The notes beneath the pieces are model-generated. The model was given only the letters and a program-made list of their open reading frames with translations. It did no database searches and was not told the origin of the DNA. Position numbers and translations under genes: made by a program. Shown piece after piece: positions 1-17,049 of a stretch of DNA of 64,000 nucleotides. This DNA comes from Tetrahymena elliotti 4EA (Eukaryota; Ciliophora; Oligohymenophorea; Hymenostomatida; Tetrahymenidae). How positions within the stretch are numbered: position 1 is the first letter of the stretch; every line of letters begins with the position of its first letter. Location of the stretch: contig JH720299.1 of assembly GCA_000231825.2 (NCBI GenBank), forward strand, positions 1,807,848 to 1,871,847. The letters are read 5' to 3'.

Positions 1-3000
1 AATTGCACCCTACAAGAAAGTAATTCCAAATACTCTAAATGAAAAAAGATCTTTTTCTCTAAATACCTTAAAAAGACGTGGCAAATATTTGGCTATATAT
101 GGAGAACCATAAGGATTTACATCCTATTCAAAGCCTGCAAAATAAACTGGTGCACAAGCTGTAATAATAGAATTGAAGTTAAGTAAATAGCCATCTTCCC
201 AAAAAGACTACCCAGAATAAGCACAGAAGAACCCAAAATAAAATTGTTAAAGAGTAAAAATAAAATTTTTAAGGAAGAAATAATTAACAAAATAAGAAGT
301 CCTATATAAATTCCATCTTCCATGAACAAATAAAAGTCTCCACAAAAATCTAAACTACCCGAAATAATAGTCACTACTTAAAGCTGCTTAGTTTCCTTCC
401 TTTCCAATTATACCTGATTATTTTTAAAATTATTTTTAATATCTCAATAATCTTATTTTTGTTTTTCCAATTAATTTTTTAATGTTTTAATCTTCAAGAT
501 ACTTATTTTAAATAATAAAATATTGATTTTGCAATTTGTTCTTGAAATTATTTTTTAAACATCATTTTATTTAAAATATTTTAGATTGTCATAAATTATC
601 GTTTATTTATTTATGACAAAAACTAATCATTTTTATTGATAAAAAGTATCTTAGGATGCGATAAATAATAATAGTAATATATCAATGAGAATATAATATC
701 TTATCTGTGTTCTATTTTGTTCAAATTGTAAAATGATTTATATAATATTTTGGATATTTAAAGCTTCTTTTTTTTGTAAGCTATTATTTTTTTAAATCAA
801 CTTTGATTTTGTGAAAATTTTTGAGTATTTTTTGTTTTTAAATTTTGCACTTTAAAGTTTAATTTTTGTTTTTGTTCTTATCAATTTTATTTATTTCTAA
901 AATAATATTTTCAAATATCTATTTATTAGTTTTTACCAACTCCTATGTCAGCTTCTTGGATCATTGTTACATCGTTACCTCCATCTCCGACAGCTAGACA
1001 AGTTTTATTGAAATTATTTTTAACAAATTTAACCATTTCTGCTTTTTAAGTTGGAGTAGATCTACAACAGATGACAGTGCAGCATTCTGGAATAATTTAG
1101 AGGAACTCTTTTTTACATTAATCATCATGTAAGGCATGGCCGATAGCTTCTCCTTCTATTACTAAAGCAAAACCTGTATACCCTTTAACTTAATTAATTT
1201 CAAAGGAGTTATTTTCTTCTTTTGTTAAATAAGAATCTCTCCTTGATTAAGAACCTCCATCATTAATAATTCTATTTAGATTTTGATTCTAATGTACAGA
1301 TTTTTTATTGTTGTTTTTTATTTTGATTTCTCCTATTTCACTAACAGTTTTAATTTAATTTATTCTTCCTTTTATTCTAAAAAATTTATCTCTAAATTTT
1401 TAAATAAAAAAAAAATTAATAATGAATATTTTGGAAAGAAATAAAAATATAACTTTGTAACATCTGGATAATGAGATTGTACTCTAAAAACTTTAGTTTA
1501 ATTATTCAGTAAGTTACAAAGATATCCAATATTTTCTGCAGTCTCAAGCTTATCTCCAGTAAGCATCCACACATGAATTCCAGCTTCATGAAAGTCTTTT
1601 AAAGCTTCTGGGACTCCTTCTTACAATTTATCCTCAAGTGCAGTTACTCCCAAAAGATCAAATCCAATTTCTATCTCATTTTCAAGCTTTTAAATATTAT
1701 AAAAAGTAAAAGTTTGAATTAAATCTTTAAGAATTTAAATTACTTCAGCTATTTTTTCCTTTGTTTTCTCAGGGAACAAATCTCCAACCATATTCATATT
1801 CAAATCTTATATTTGAGTATTCCAAGCATCATATTCCTATTGGGTTAATTCCTTCATTCCTAAACAGAGAGTTCTTAGTCCCTATTTCAATATTTAAATT
1901 TTAAATTTAATCTATTTTGTAGATACTTACTTGTTTTGAGTAGTGTTTCAAACTATTTTTGATATTACTCTTAAGAGCTTCACTTGTATTTGAGATATGT
2001 TTGAGCATAAAAGAATCAGCACCTTTAGTATACATGAATATTTTGCCAGTAATAGGATCCTTTATTATTAACAAATAATATTTTTAAACTATTATTAATC
2101 TCACTCTTTATGTGTTTTAGGATATTTTATTTTTCATTAACAAAAAACGATTTAATTAGTATATTTTTTAGGAATTAAAATAGAAGCTTTACCTGAATGA
2201 TAACACTCATTCTTTTACGTTCACTAGTGAATTCAATTTTATTAAGAAGTTTAAAAGTATGCATTTCGGAACCAACTTGAATGAAAATTTAATTTGTAGT
2301 TTTTTTAAGGAATTTGAAATTATATTATTATGCTTTTTCTACAAGGCAAACTTCATCTGGAGAAGAGCCTTGATAATTAATTTCTTTATCTTTTTCTTCA
2401 AGGATTACATCATGACAAATAGCAATACACATCCAAAACTAATAAAAATCTTTGTACTCTTCATCATAAGTAAGTGTTTAGTATTCTAATTTTGCTAATA
2501 TATCTTCTAATTCTTTTTCTGAATAGTCTTAGCCAGCAATATTCGCATGTCTGAAAATCATAATGTTGCAAGTGAGAGTTCCTGTCTATTAAAATTATAA
2601 ATTAAATTTTTTCCTCTTAAAATCAAAATAATTTTACTTTGTCTGTAAAAATATAATCAATTTTTCCAAGCTCTTCATGGATCATAGTGTTAAGAACTTT
2701 CATTTTTTAAACTTATCCATCTTCAACATAGTGCATCTCTGTGTCATATTCCATGAAAGATGACTAAAATAATTTGACAACTTCCATAGAAATGATCAAC
2801 GATATAGGAATAAGTGAATTTAACAATAAAAAGTAAGTAAAAAAATTAATAGTTCCTTAAACTCCATAGCTATAAAGACCATCACTTGAGTTTCCATAAA
2901 GATAAGCATAGTTCCATCTATCATTCTCTAAAGGATTTGTCTTTTTCTTTTAATTTAATAATTATACCAAACCCTTTCAATTGAAATAAATATAATTCTA

Positions 3001-5082
3001 CCTAAAATTTAGAAAGAAGAATAGCCATAACAAGACATAATCCTAACTAAACCAATAGTGTAATAAAAATAATAGGGTTGATTTTCTTTTCAATGTGTGT
3101 TGATTTATGTTTAACTTACCTATTTTATTTTTAAAATTGATTGAGATCTCAAAGTAGAATAAAGAAATATTTACCCTTAATTCCTCATTATTTTAGTATC
3201 TTATCCACTATAAATAACTAATCCAATAACCCATTCAGTATTTTTTAATGTTGTTCCCTTATTTTAATTAAAACTCTCTTAAATTTTTTGAAGCAAAAAA
3301 TGTTTTGATTTTTTATTGAAAAATAAAAGATTTAAAATATGTAAATTACCATAAAACAATTAAAATTTTATGATATTCTACAATTTTTTAATATGATTAT
3401 TGGTTTGTCAATTCTACTAATAATCATTAATAACTAACCTTTTATTGCATCTCTTTTTTACTCTTTTTAAAACAAATTTGAATTTTAAATATATTATTTT
3501 TGAATTCATTTTTTGCTTTTCGAAGAATTTATATTTGCTTATTCTAGAATTTATTTTGGTATTTATTGGCAACAAATATTTTCTTCATTTTTATATGAAA
3601 TAACCAACATAATTCCTCTTTAGAAAAAAAGTGTTTTAAGTAATTTTTTTTGCTTTTTGTAGGATTTACTACGTAATAAATGCTTGTTTAATCTTTTATT
3701 TAACAAAAACAGACTTTTTTATTTTAATATCTGTAGTCTTGATAAATTATATTTGAATTTCATCAAACTTTTTTTTTGCTTTTTGTTGGATTTAGTAACT
3801 TTTAAAAAATTATTATGTAACATAGAATATTAATTTTATTTCCAGATTTTCTTGTTTTAGTTTTATCAAATTCAGATTAATTTTTAAATTTAAAATAGAA
3901 ATAAGAAGAGTTAAGTTTTACTCTAAGCATAACATTATTGTTGTTTAGCACAATTGGTTTGGTCTCATCATCCAAATAAAGCAAACCTTTGAAATTATGT
4001 ATTCTATTGTTTGGTTTATCACAAACTATTTTTCCCTTGAACTTAATGAGAGAGTGCTCTCTACCATACTTGTTAACAATTTCATGAGATATTTTGCTTT
4101 TTAGATTTCTTTCTCTTTTTTTAAAATAGGATTATTTAAATAGTAAATAGATATCTTTCTTGTAAATCAATCTTAATATAAAAATTTCTGATAGAAAAAA
4201 ATCTATCAAATCTACAATTTCTAATTTTTTTGTAAATTTACCCATCTAAATTAGCAGTTTCTACATAACCAGTGCCATTTTCTTCGTTTGTAGTAATAAC
4301 CAAAACATCTGCAGGTAGTATCTTTAAAATAAATTAAAATATTTAATTATAAATTCTATGTGTATAAGGAAAACTATGTCAATAAAGAGCTTAATAGACA
4401 GATATATTGATTGATTAATAAAATAGTAATAGAATAATTTTAATATTGCTTGGAATGAGGATTTTTTTTGGATGATGAAAAGTAAAATTGACATTCTAGG
4501 TAGGTAGAATGAATGAAATGTGAGAAATAAATTACCTATTCTTAATTGACTTTAATAATATCACCAAGCTAAATATCTTTCCACATAATACTTGTGAAAT
4601 TCTTGTTATTAAAGATAAAAGATTTCTATTCATTAACCAAATCATCATTACGATGCCTTTTCTTTATAAAAATTTAAAGATTAAAATGAAATTTCAATAA
4701 AATTGTAAAGTTATTTAGGATTAAATTTCTATCTTTGTAGTTGCAATCAAAACTTAGAGATGAAATAATGAATTACATAGTCTTCTATTGCTTCTCTTGA
4801 TAAAGAAACAGCAAGCACTAATATGAGCGGCCCAACTGCAGAAAAAGGGGCTAAAGGTGAAATTAAATCGATACATTAAACAACTGTAGAAATTAAGAAA
4901 TAAAAATTAGCTGCTCTCATAAATTGCAAAATTAATGCTTTAGGAACAAAGTTCCACCAAGTGTATTTTGAAGTCTTTATGTCATTATAAAACTTTTTAT
5001 GAATCTATTAATTTTATGTACGATCATTCAGATATATTGTTTATCTGTTTGATTCTTCCTAATCTCTCACTTTGTTTGACAT
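1..5082 (-). CDS. P4-type ATPase (phospholipid flippase), 3' end outside the window
   Basis: Multi-exon gene that would use ATP to flip phospholipids to the cytoplasmic leaflet. Seen in order on the minus strand: an N-terminal amphipathic segment ending [12 protein letters not shown], then [19 protein letters not shown] (4.8-5.1 kb); the actuator part with LPADVLVI and YVETANLDG (about 4.26-4.32 kb); [12 protein letters not shown] (about 4.0 kb); the phosphorylation motif FTDKTGTLT (Asp codon 2641-2643); the hinge with [16 protein letters not shown] (about 1.5 kb); [17 protein letters not shown] (about 0.95 kb); then [25 protein letters not shown] and the last membrane segments. The P4-specific [14 protein letters not shown] block rules out ion-pumping classes. 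FTDKTGT rather than FSDKTGT resembles the ATP11-like group. Start ATG at 5082 opens MSNKVRDQ. An intron at 414-936 joins GV to GIIGKEG in phase. The extreme C-terminus and stop lie left of base 1. Confidence 0.93.
2586..2637 (-). other. 52-bp intron splitting the DKTGT phosphorylation motif
   Basis: Read on the minus strand, the flippase exon ends GAC AAA (Asp-Lys). The sequence then begins GTAAAAT, is almost pure A/T, and ends AATAG, after which ACA GGA ACT (Thr-Gly-Thr) continues. Removing it restores FTDKTGTLT exactly in phase 0. Confidence 0.88.
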
Positions 5083-6632
5083 CAGAAATAATTTATCTAT
5101 CCTTTTTATTTTACAACTTCTATTTAATTATTCACTTTCCTACTGTTCTCCCTTTTTATTCTATCTAGTATACTTCCTTTTATCCAATGTTCAGAATTTA
5201 CAAAACTATTCCTTTTAATGATTTTGTGAACAGCTTTTCTTTTCTACTTTGAAATTAAAGTAATTCTTTTGTTTTAAAATAAATGAGCTGAAAAATATTA
5301 AGTAATTCTGTATATATTTATTTTTTACTTATTTGTTAGTTAATTAATTAATTAATTAATACTACTACTACCTTCCTACTCAGATCAAGATACAGGCAAA
5401 TAATAAAACAAAGACGCATACTATCAATCATACATATAATAATTAATTGTGTATTTATCTATGAAAATCATTCCTTATTATTACATATTTACATTAGATT
5501 TTTTAACAAGTACTAAAAAATAAAATTTGTTTTGATTGTATATTTCAGTTTAATTTATAACCTTAATTGAGTGATTTCTTATGCGTGATCCATAAAATTT
5601 TTTAATTCATTCATTTCAGCAAATTTTTGTTTTGGCTAATTACTATTTAATCGTTTAAAAAGTAAAAAATTTTCATATAATTGGGTTGGTCTATTAAAGC
5701 TATTTACTTACTACTTTCATTTATTTTCTTTTTTTCAACTTTATTTGAAAAATTTAATTTTGATTCTTTTATTATTTAATATGATTAATACATACACATT
5801 TTTTTCGTACTTTCTTTTCATTTTCTTTGTTTTAAATTTAATTTGTTACACATTTTCTATCTACAGAAACATATATCGATTCTTGATTAAATTTAAATTT
5901 TCTTATCATTTTGTTGTGTTTTATTTTTCCATTTGTTTTTAAAAAGTACTCTTTTCTTTGATTTACTATTAGCTTTTTAGTCTAATTTCATATAATAATA
6001 ACTGCATTTTTGTTACTTGGCTCAAATTTATTTGGTTGGATTTATTTTAAATTTTTTGTTTGCATTATTTGTTTACAAATTTTGGAAAAAAAGACCTTAT
6101 TAAGATAGATTTAATTTAAGTTCTAATTTGTTTTTTTTAATTGATTTTTGACTGATTTAATTTTTGTCTTATTTCTGCCAGTTATTATAGATAGCTATCT
6201 TCTTTAATTTACACAACATATGAAGTAATTATTTTGCCAAGCAATTATTAATATTGCTTACTTTAAAATTTATATTAATTTCAAAATGAACTTTCGACTT
6301 TATTTTTCTTAATTTTTTCGATTTTAAGAAGTAATTGAAAGATAATAAATATCACAATTACATTGAATTTTTATTAATACCTGAATCCTAAATAATCTAA
6401 AAAACTTACCTTCTTCCTTTTAATATTTTATTTTTTTAAATTCAGTAAAACAATTTAAATTTAAAATGAATTTTTACAAGAAAAATAATCAATAAAAAAT
6501 TTTAAAAACATAAATTTAGATTTATTTTCAAATTAACAATGAGGAAATTTTGATTAGATTTTTCAATAAATTAGAATGAAATAAAATAACATCTTTTTTA
6601 ATTTGTATTATTAAAGTAATTTATTTTGATCA
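5083..6632. other. AT-rich intergenic region upstream of the flippase gene
   Basis: Lies between the flippase start and the TRM1-like stop, so it should hold the flippase promoter. A short (TTAA)n tract followed by (CTA)n is seen near 5338-5370. A short open frame at 5745-5942 is composed almost only of F, L, I, Y and N and is not supported as a gene. Confidence 0.6.
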
Positions 6633-9600
6633 TCATTTTTCTTCCTCGCTGCTGATATCATTAGGCTCATTTTCATTTTAAGAAACAATTTATTCATCTT
6701 CTAAATCATCTTTTATTTTTTACTTTTCGAATTTGTGAGTGCTTATTATTTTTTAATTTAATACAAAAATATTATCATTAAATAAATAAAACGTTTTCAA
6801 TTTAATAATGTTATGTTTAGCATTTTTATCCATCACAAAATAATTTCTTTTAAATTTTAAATTATTTCAAAATATTATTTTATTAAAACTTTTTTCATTT
6901 TTCAAAATTTTCTATTTAAAAGTTAAAATTAATCTAAGTTTGATTTAACAAACAAATAAAAAATAATAAATTTGATTAGCACATAAGAAATATTTTTTAC
7001 AGAGGAAGAAAAATTATCTTTTCTACAAAAAATATAAAGTTAAGATTTATTAATCAATTTTTTTTGAAATTAAGTAAGCATAGATAGTAACTTAATAATC
7101 AATCATTCGATTATTATTTTTTATGTAGTAATCTTTATTTGATTTTTTATTATTTGAGAAGAACACTATGCTATTTATATTTTTTGTATTTTCCTCAATC
7201 GCTCAGTTAAAATAATTTTAGATTCATGAAATATTTTTATGATAAAAACGGATTATTTTTAACAAAAAAGTGTTAGGTTTTATTGATTAAAATTTTTTTT
7301 AAATTGAATTGAGAAATAGAATGGATATTTAGTAAACTTAGTAAATAATTTTCTTTTTGTGAGGTGTTTTTATTTTTTAACTATAAAATTTTTTGTAAAA
7401 TTGAAAAGTTAAAAGCCTTAAAAATTCTTTGGAGTTACTTCGGTAGATTATTATGCTTATTAAATAGATTTACTAAAAGATTTATAAAATTATATTATAA
7501 AAATATTGAATAGGTTTGAAATTATTTTCAAAATAAGATATTTCTTTTAATAACTTGAGGATGATTTTAGAACGAATTCTTTATATGATTAGGATAAATT
7601 TTTATAAGTTGCTTACAGTTGGCGATTATTTATTGTAAAAAATATAAGAAATATTAAGGAGTAATTGATCTTTGTAACAAAATTAAGCAAAATCGAAAAA
7701 TTAATTAAAATTTTGTTTGTTAAATTAATTACTAGGCAACAGAAAAAGGTTTCTTAGGTCCCCAGTTTTCAGTAGGATTAGGATAGAAGACTGTTTTTTG
7801 TGGCTTTTAAAAGTATTCCATGTCAATATTATTGTTTTTAATGTTTTCCATTTCGAGATGGCTAAGTTTAGAAAATTTTGGGTAGAATTATTGTTATTTG
7901 CGCATAGCTCTTGAATAAGGACTGTTCTAATCTTCCTATTCTGGCTACTTTTGATTAGATTAATTTTGGTTTCCATACATATTCTATCCTTCTTTAAATT
8001 TATCACTCACCCACTTCCATCCTCTTAATGTATCAAATATGATCTATGAAGGAGCATTTGTTTTATAAATTTTTTTTTCAAAGATAGATCTATTAATTGT
8101 ATATCCGGCTCTTGCTAAGGCCCTCCTTTAATATTCACATAAAATATTTTACTTTTTACTCTTTTTTTAAAAATATTTACTTGATATGATTTATTGTTGG
8201 ATAAGTTTTAGCCTTGTAGAAACCATTTATTAATGTTAAATTATATCCTAAAATATAGTTATCAAATTCTCTTTCTTAAAGAATTGCTTCTAAATAAGCT
8301 GTTAATTTTAAATGTGATTGAATGAGCATGATTTTGTTCTTACTAAACACCTTCTCACTTCCAGTTGATTACAAATTCCTCAACACATTTTGAACAAACT
8401 TATAATTGTGTAACGGCTGATTCCAAATTGGGCCATCTTTTTTTTCATTTAATTATCAGATAAAATACATTTTAAAAAATTTACTCAAAATCCAGTTTGA
8501 ATCACAAATGTTGCAATTGCTTGACACTTTTAATTCATTCAGTTTCAAATCCATTGAAGATTCCAATTTCAAAGTTCCATTTTGAATATTTTCAATTGTA
8601 TTTTATTAGACTTTAGCAATTTGGTGAACATGATAATTAGGACATTCGCTACATTGATAAATCTTTAATTTTTTAGAATATTTCATTTAAATTTAAAATT
8701 AAAGAGCAATCAAATAATCTCACCAAACTTAATTTTTCAAGAGATTTTTAAGACTCAACACCATTGTGATATACTTTAAAGAAAATTTTGATATAAAAAT
8801 CACTCTAAAAAGAAACAACTGGTTCTATTGAATAGTTATTCTATGTTGCAATGTCTAAAATTGTAGAATAAATAATTCTTATTGCATTCTAATATTTTTA
8901 TATAAAAATGATATAGATAGATAATTTTTTTCAATTAGTTTTACTTCATTGAGAGATGCTAATCTGATTCTGAATTTATTGTAACTACTATAGCATTTTA
9001 TAATATTGGGTCCACATAAAGTCGACATATCTGTAAACATAGCTGAAACCATACCACCATTTTTAACTAACTTAATTGCAGAGCGGATTGTATCTATGGA
9101 AGAACCATATTCTTCTATATCTATGAAATCATATAACTCAGCCTATTCATATTTATCCATATTTTCGACAATTTTGCTTAAATAAAAGATATTTGTCTCC
9201 TTATTTACAACTATTTTAAATTTTATTAAATATTTTAAAATATTTTTATTTAGGTATTAGATTAATATTAATTAATTCATAAACATGTCAATTTTTTTCC
9301 TGTAACTATTTATCATTAATTTTACATAGTTTATAATTTATTCACTTTAAATCTTTTGTTCCAAGCATTCTATACTTTCAAAGGTTATTACATATTTTTT
9401 CAATAAAAATTAAAAATTTATTAAATAGTGGGTAATCTTATGCGTATTTAGTTAGAGATAATTTATAGTGTTTATTTTAGTGTTGAAAATAATTTTGTTT
9501 TCAAATATTAATTTTCTTTAGTGTTTTTATCAAAAATTAATTTTTGTTCTTGTTTTACAAATATACTTTTAATTTTCTTGTTTTAATTTTGCTGGTGCAA

Positions 9601-10851
9601 TTTTTTTATTTGTTGATTTTTAAGTAGGGAAGCTTCTTTCTATCTGTATTAAGATCAATTAATACATGCTTTATGATTGATCTATGTACATTTTAATGTT
9701 AAGATAAGATTCTTAAATGGTTTATTTATTGATAATATCCAAAACGTCTAATTTATTGTATTATTCTAAAATTTAAAAAACATGAAAGATAGTAATGAAA
9801 GTTTAAACTATAAATATTCTAAAGGTATTTGTATACAAATTAATGTATCAGTTTCAAAAATTAAAATTATGAAATTCATTCTATTTTTAAATTTTTATTT
9901 AGATTTAGAAATGAAATATGGTTATTTGATTGTATACATAGTTTTATCAGTAGAAAATAGCTACTAAAATAAATTTATACTCATTTTAAATGTCTACTAA
10001 TAGCTAAAAATTCTAAAAAACAACTATGATAATAGCTTACTTTTGAATTTGGAAATATCTATGTCATTATAATGTGCTAATAATTTGAAATACTCTGGGA
10101 AGTTAATATCTTTTTCAATAACTGTTATATCTTGGATATAAGACGAATCTATTTCTTTAGCATATCTCAATGCTTTTACTCCAGAGCTTGCTTTTCCTTA
10201 CAAAATTTTGGCTCCTGTGAAATTTTGAGCATCTTTTATTGTTTTATAAAAAAGTATTAAAAAATAAAGATTAGTTGGATTCAGTTAATATTTACTTGCA
10301 ATTTCTAAATCTTTAAAATATTAGTTGGCAACGAGAAGGGTGATATCTCTTTCTACTAGTTAAACAAGATTGTAGAACATTTTGAAATGGTTTTCTTTCT
10401 TATTCACTGTTTTAGAATCAAAAGCAACTTCTCCTGTCTCTTTTTTATAATTCTCAAGTATAATCTTTATTTATCCATCATTTAATTCAGTTAAATTAGA
10501 AGACATTGCTGCTTCTTTGAACTTTTAAACAAATTCCTTATGACCCTCTCCTAAATTATTTACAATATCATCAAATTATATATCTCTGAAGTTATTTTCT
10601 AAAGTCATGAAACTCTTAGTTCCCTTTTTATAATTTATTAAAGTCAATCCATAACTTTTAAAATCAAAAAGACATTTCCCTAATTTTTTAATTATCATTT
10701 CTTTTCCTTTTTTTGCTGATAATTTCTTTGAAAAAATATCTATTTTTTTTCTATTTTCTACTTTCTACTTTGTTTGATACTTTGATATTTTATTTAATTT
10801 ATATTACTAATCAATTTAATATATCCTACTTATAGAAAATTCTGAAAGCAT
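6633..10851 (-). CDS. TRM1-like tRNA (guanine-26 N2)-dimethyltransferase, divergent active site
   Basis: Family role: SAM-dependent dimethylation of G26 in tRNA. Seen in order: MFYNLVQLVERDITLLV (canonical FYNPVQxFNRDLS) near 10.35 kb; a SAM-binding ILQGKASSGVKALRYAKEI near 10.18 kb; YDFIDIEEYGSSIDTI near 9.1 kb; then MFTDMSTLCG; a zinc site with CSECPNYH (about 8.65 kb) and NCNICDSNW (about 8.5 kb); GPIWNQPLHNYKFV; and GYTINRSIFEKK followed by KTNAP and FDTLRGWKW near 8.05 kb. The last exon (6633-6741) encodes an acidic tail and joins in phase across a 991-bp intron (6742-7732), TA plus C giving Tyr. Start ATG at 10851 directly follows an in-frame TGA; an alternative start is 10698. The N-terminal ~50 residues are Lys-rich. 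Canonical DPYG reads EEYG, so activity is uncertain. Confidence 0.82.
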
Positions 10852-12162
10852 TCACTCATCCATTCACTCAAACCAAAATTAATTCAATCAAGTGACCAAA
10901 TCCAGCTTATTAGCTATAATATTTATGAATCATACCCTTCTATCATCTTTAAAATTTACTCATAATCTTTTTAAAATTATTTCTTTAAAAAAATTGTTAG
11001 AAATATATTTATCTTTTAGATTTTTATTATGAAAATTATCTAATTTCCTTACCTTAGTCTTATTATTTATTAGAATAACTAGATTTCAAAGACAAATTTA
11101 GCTAACTAAAAACAAGTAATGATGAGAATAAATAAAGTTTATACAACAGACTAAATTAAAAGTTATTAACCTGAAAATAAAATAATATTTATTCAAATAT
11201 GTTCAAATGTATTGTATAATATTAGAAAGATGTACAAATATTTTTAGATATCCTAAAATATTCAAATACAATCTGACTCAACTTAAAATGGTAAATAAAA
11301 ATATACAGTAATAATTTTTGAAAAAAATGTTGCCTATTAAGAAGTAGGATCTTAAAAAAGGAGAAACTAAGTTAAATTAAAAATCCAATTTTTTAATTCT
11401 TTATAAATAAATGTAATGAAAAAAAAGTAGCATTACCAAAATATTTTTAAATGAAATTGATGTATGTAGCTAGAAAAATAAATAAATAAGGAATAATTAT
11501 GAGAATAAAAATATTTATTTACACAATTTAGAGGAGATTTGATAATATAAAATATGAAAATAAATAGTAGTAAACAAATTTATTTAAAAATGAATTAAAT
11601 TTTAAATGGGTGATTGATAAATAAGTATTTGTTTTTTTTTCATAAATAAGTAGTAATTTATTTGAAATTGTCTTATTATACTTTTATTTCTTTATGTATA
11701 ATATCGTTTTAATATTTTCTCTTTTTGATTTTTTGCTGATTATTGGTCAGGTATTTTATAATATATTTTAATTATTTCAGAAAGTTCATTCTAAATTATT
11801 CTAATAATAATTTTTTTAATATTAAATTTGTTAATTATTTTTTTGATGTTCTTATTGATTGTTATTTTTTATTAAATCTTTAAGTTTTTTGATTTATTCC
11901 ATCAGAATTATTAGATGAGTTAGCAGCAAATTAATTGATTAATTACTTTAATAAATTATTTTTTTAAACATTTCCTTCAATAATTCATTCACTTATTAAT
12001 TTTATAGCTTTTGATAGAAAGTAAAACATTAATTTTACTTAATTCATTATGCAAAGTTCTTTATTTAAAACATTTTTCTGATTAAAAAATTTAGGAGAGG
12101 ATAAGATTTATTTAGGAGAGAATATGGGTAATAATGATGAATTGAATACTTTTAATTATTTT
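10852..12162. other. AT-rich intergenic region
   Basis: Separates the TRM1-like start from the kinase stop, both on the minus strand. I see no coding block, RNA gene or notable repeat. It presumably holds the TRM1-like promoter and the kinase 3' end. Confidence 0.55.
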
Positions 12163-15538
<3,376 letters not shown>

Positions 15539-17049
15539 TCGCTAATAAAGATATATAATTTTATTAACAATACTCACTTTTTGAACTTTTTAATTACTTA
15601 ATTTCTTTCTTTCTTCTTCACCTACATAAGTAAGATAAACGATTAAAATCAAAAACAATATACCAAGCCAATCACTCACTCAATCAGTCAATTTTTCGTA
15701 AAATTAATTTTTCATTCACTCACATATCCATTAATTCACACTCATTTAATTTATATGTAATAAGTTCAAGCAAATAAACAAAAAACAAATAAAATAGTAA
15801 TAACTTCTTGATAAAATAAAAATAAATAAATAAATAAATAGATTGAATGATATATAAATGTTATTGCTCTTATATTCTAGATTTACAATTAAAATATATT
15901 TTAAAAATATTTTTTAACTTGCTATCAATTTCCATTAAATAACTTTTTTTCTTTAGTTTGCAATTTATTATCCTTAGAAAAAAAATGATTAAAAATTTTT
16001 GATTGATTAATTAATTAATTTATTTCTTCTTAACTACTCTCTGCTTTCAAAAATATTCATTTTTTAATATTTAAAATTATTTAAACTAAAAGAATCTATT
16101 TAATAAACAATTCTCAACTTGATTTATTACTTTTTGCTAGTATGAATCAATAGTGTACCTTCACTAACTAATAGCTAAACATACATAATATATTTACTTT
16201 TTGCTTATTAATTTACACATTGTATTCTCAAGATTTGTCTTTAAATTTATATCATTCTAATTAATCTTTACACTATCTTAGAAAAATCAGTTACTATTTT
16301 TATTTTTTGGTGTGTCTATAATTTATTAGTTCATTATTTATTCTATTGTTTAGTAATTTTTAATCAAATCTTTTTATTCTTTATTTATTTATTTTATAAA
16401 TATCTCAATCTTGATCTAGAACTATTTATAACACTATATTTATTTATACGCATCTTTATTCTTCCTATTGACATAAAATTTCTATAAAAGTATTCAGTGA
16501 TGAATTTTTGTTTTATCATAATTTTATTTTTCTGTCAAAAAATTAAAAAATACTTAGAAAACTAAATCACAATTATTTTTTTTCTACTTAACTAAACTAA
16601 CTTTTTCTATTTAAAATCAAAAACAACTTTTTGTGATTAAATTTTTAGATATTGAATTTACTGCAGATAAAGATAGTAGAAAAAAAATACATAATTTAAA
16701 AAATAAATTTTTTTTTTAATTTATTAATTTAAGTATTAAATTAGAAATTGTTCTATTATTTTATCAACCTAATTATTATCATTTGCATTAAACTGATAAT
16801 TTAATAAACAATATCCGAATATTAACAAAATTTTTAGTTTAAATAGAATATTTAAAGCCAAGCAATTTTGGCATGAATATACATTTTAATATAATTTTTA
16901 CAAAAATTAACATTTAATATTAGAATTAAATTAAAAATTTTTTAAATTTAAAAGTAATTTTTGATGAGGGTTTTTTCAAACTCCGAATCTGCTTTCCTTG
17001 ACATTTCAAGGTTTATATTCTAATCAGATTACAAATCACACTTATCTAT
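15539..17049. other. AT-rich intergenic region
   Basis: Between the kinase start and the 3' end of the Cys-rich pseudogene. A (TAAA)n tract lies at about 15817-15840. A possible 5'-UTR exon and intron of the kinase lie at about 15540-15625. Nothing else recognisable. Confidence 0.5.

Noticed and set aside
5745..5942. 65-codon open frame rich in F, L, I and Y
   Set aside because: Composition expected from random T-rich DNA; no start context or homologous pattern.
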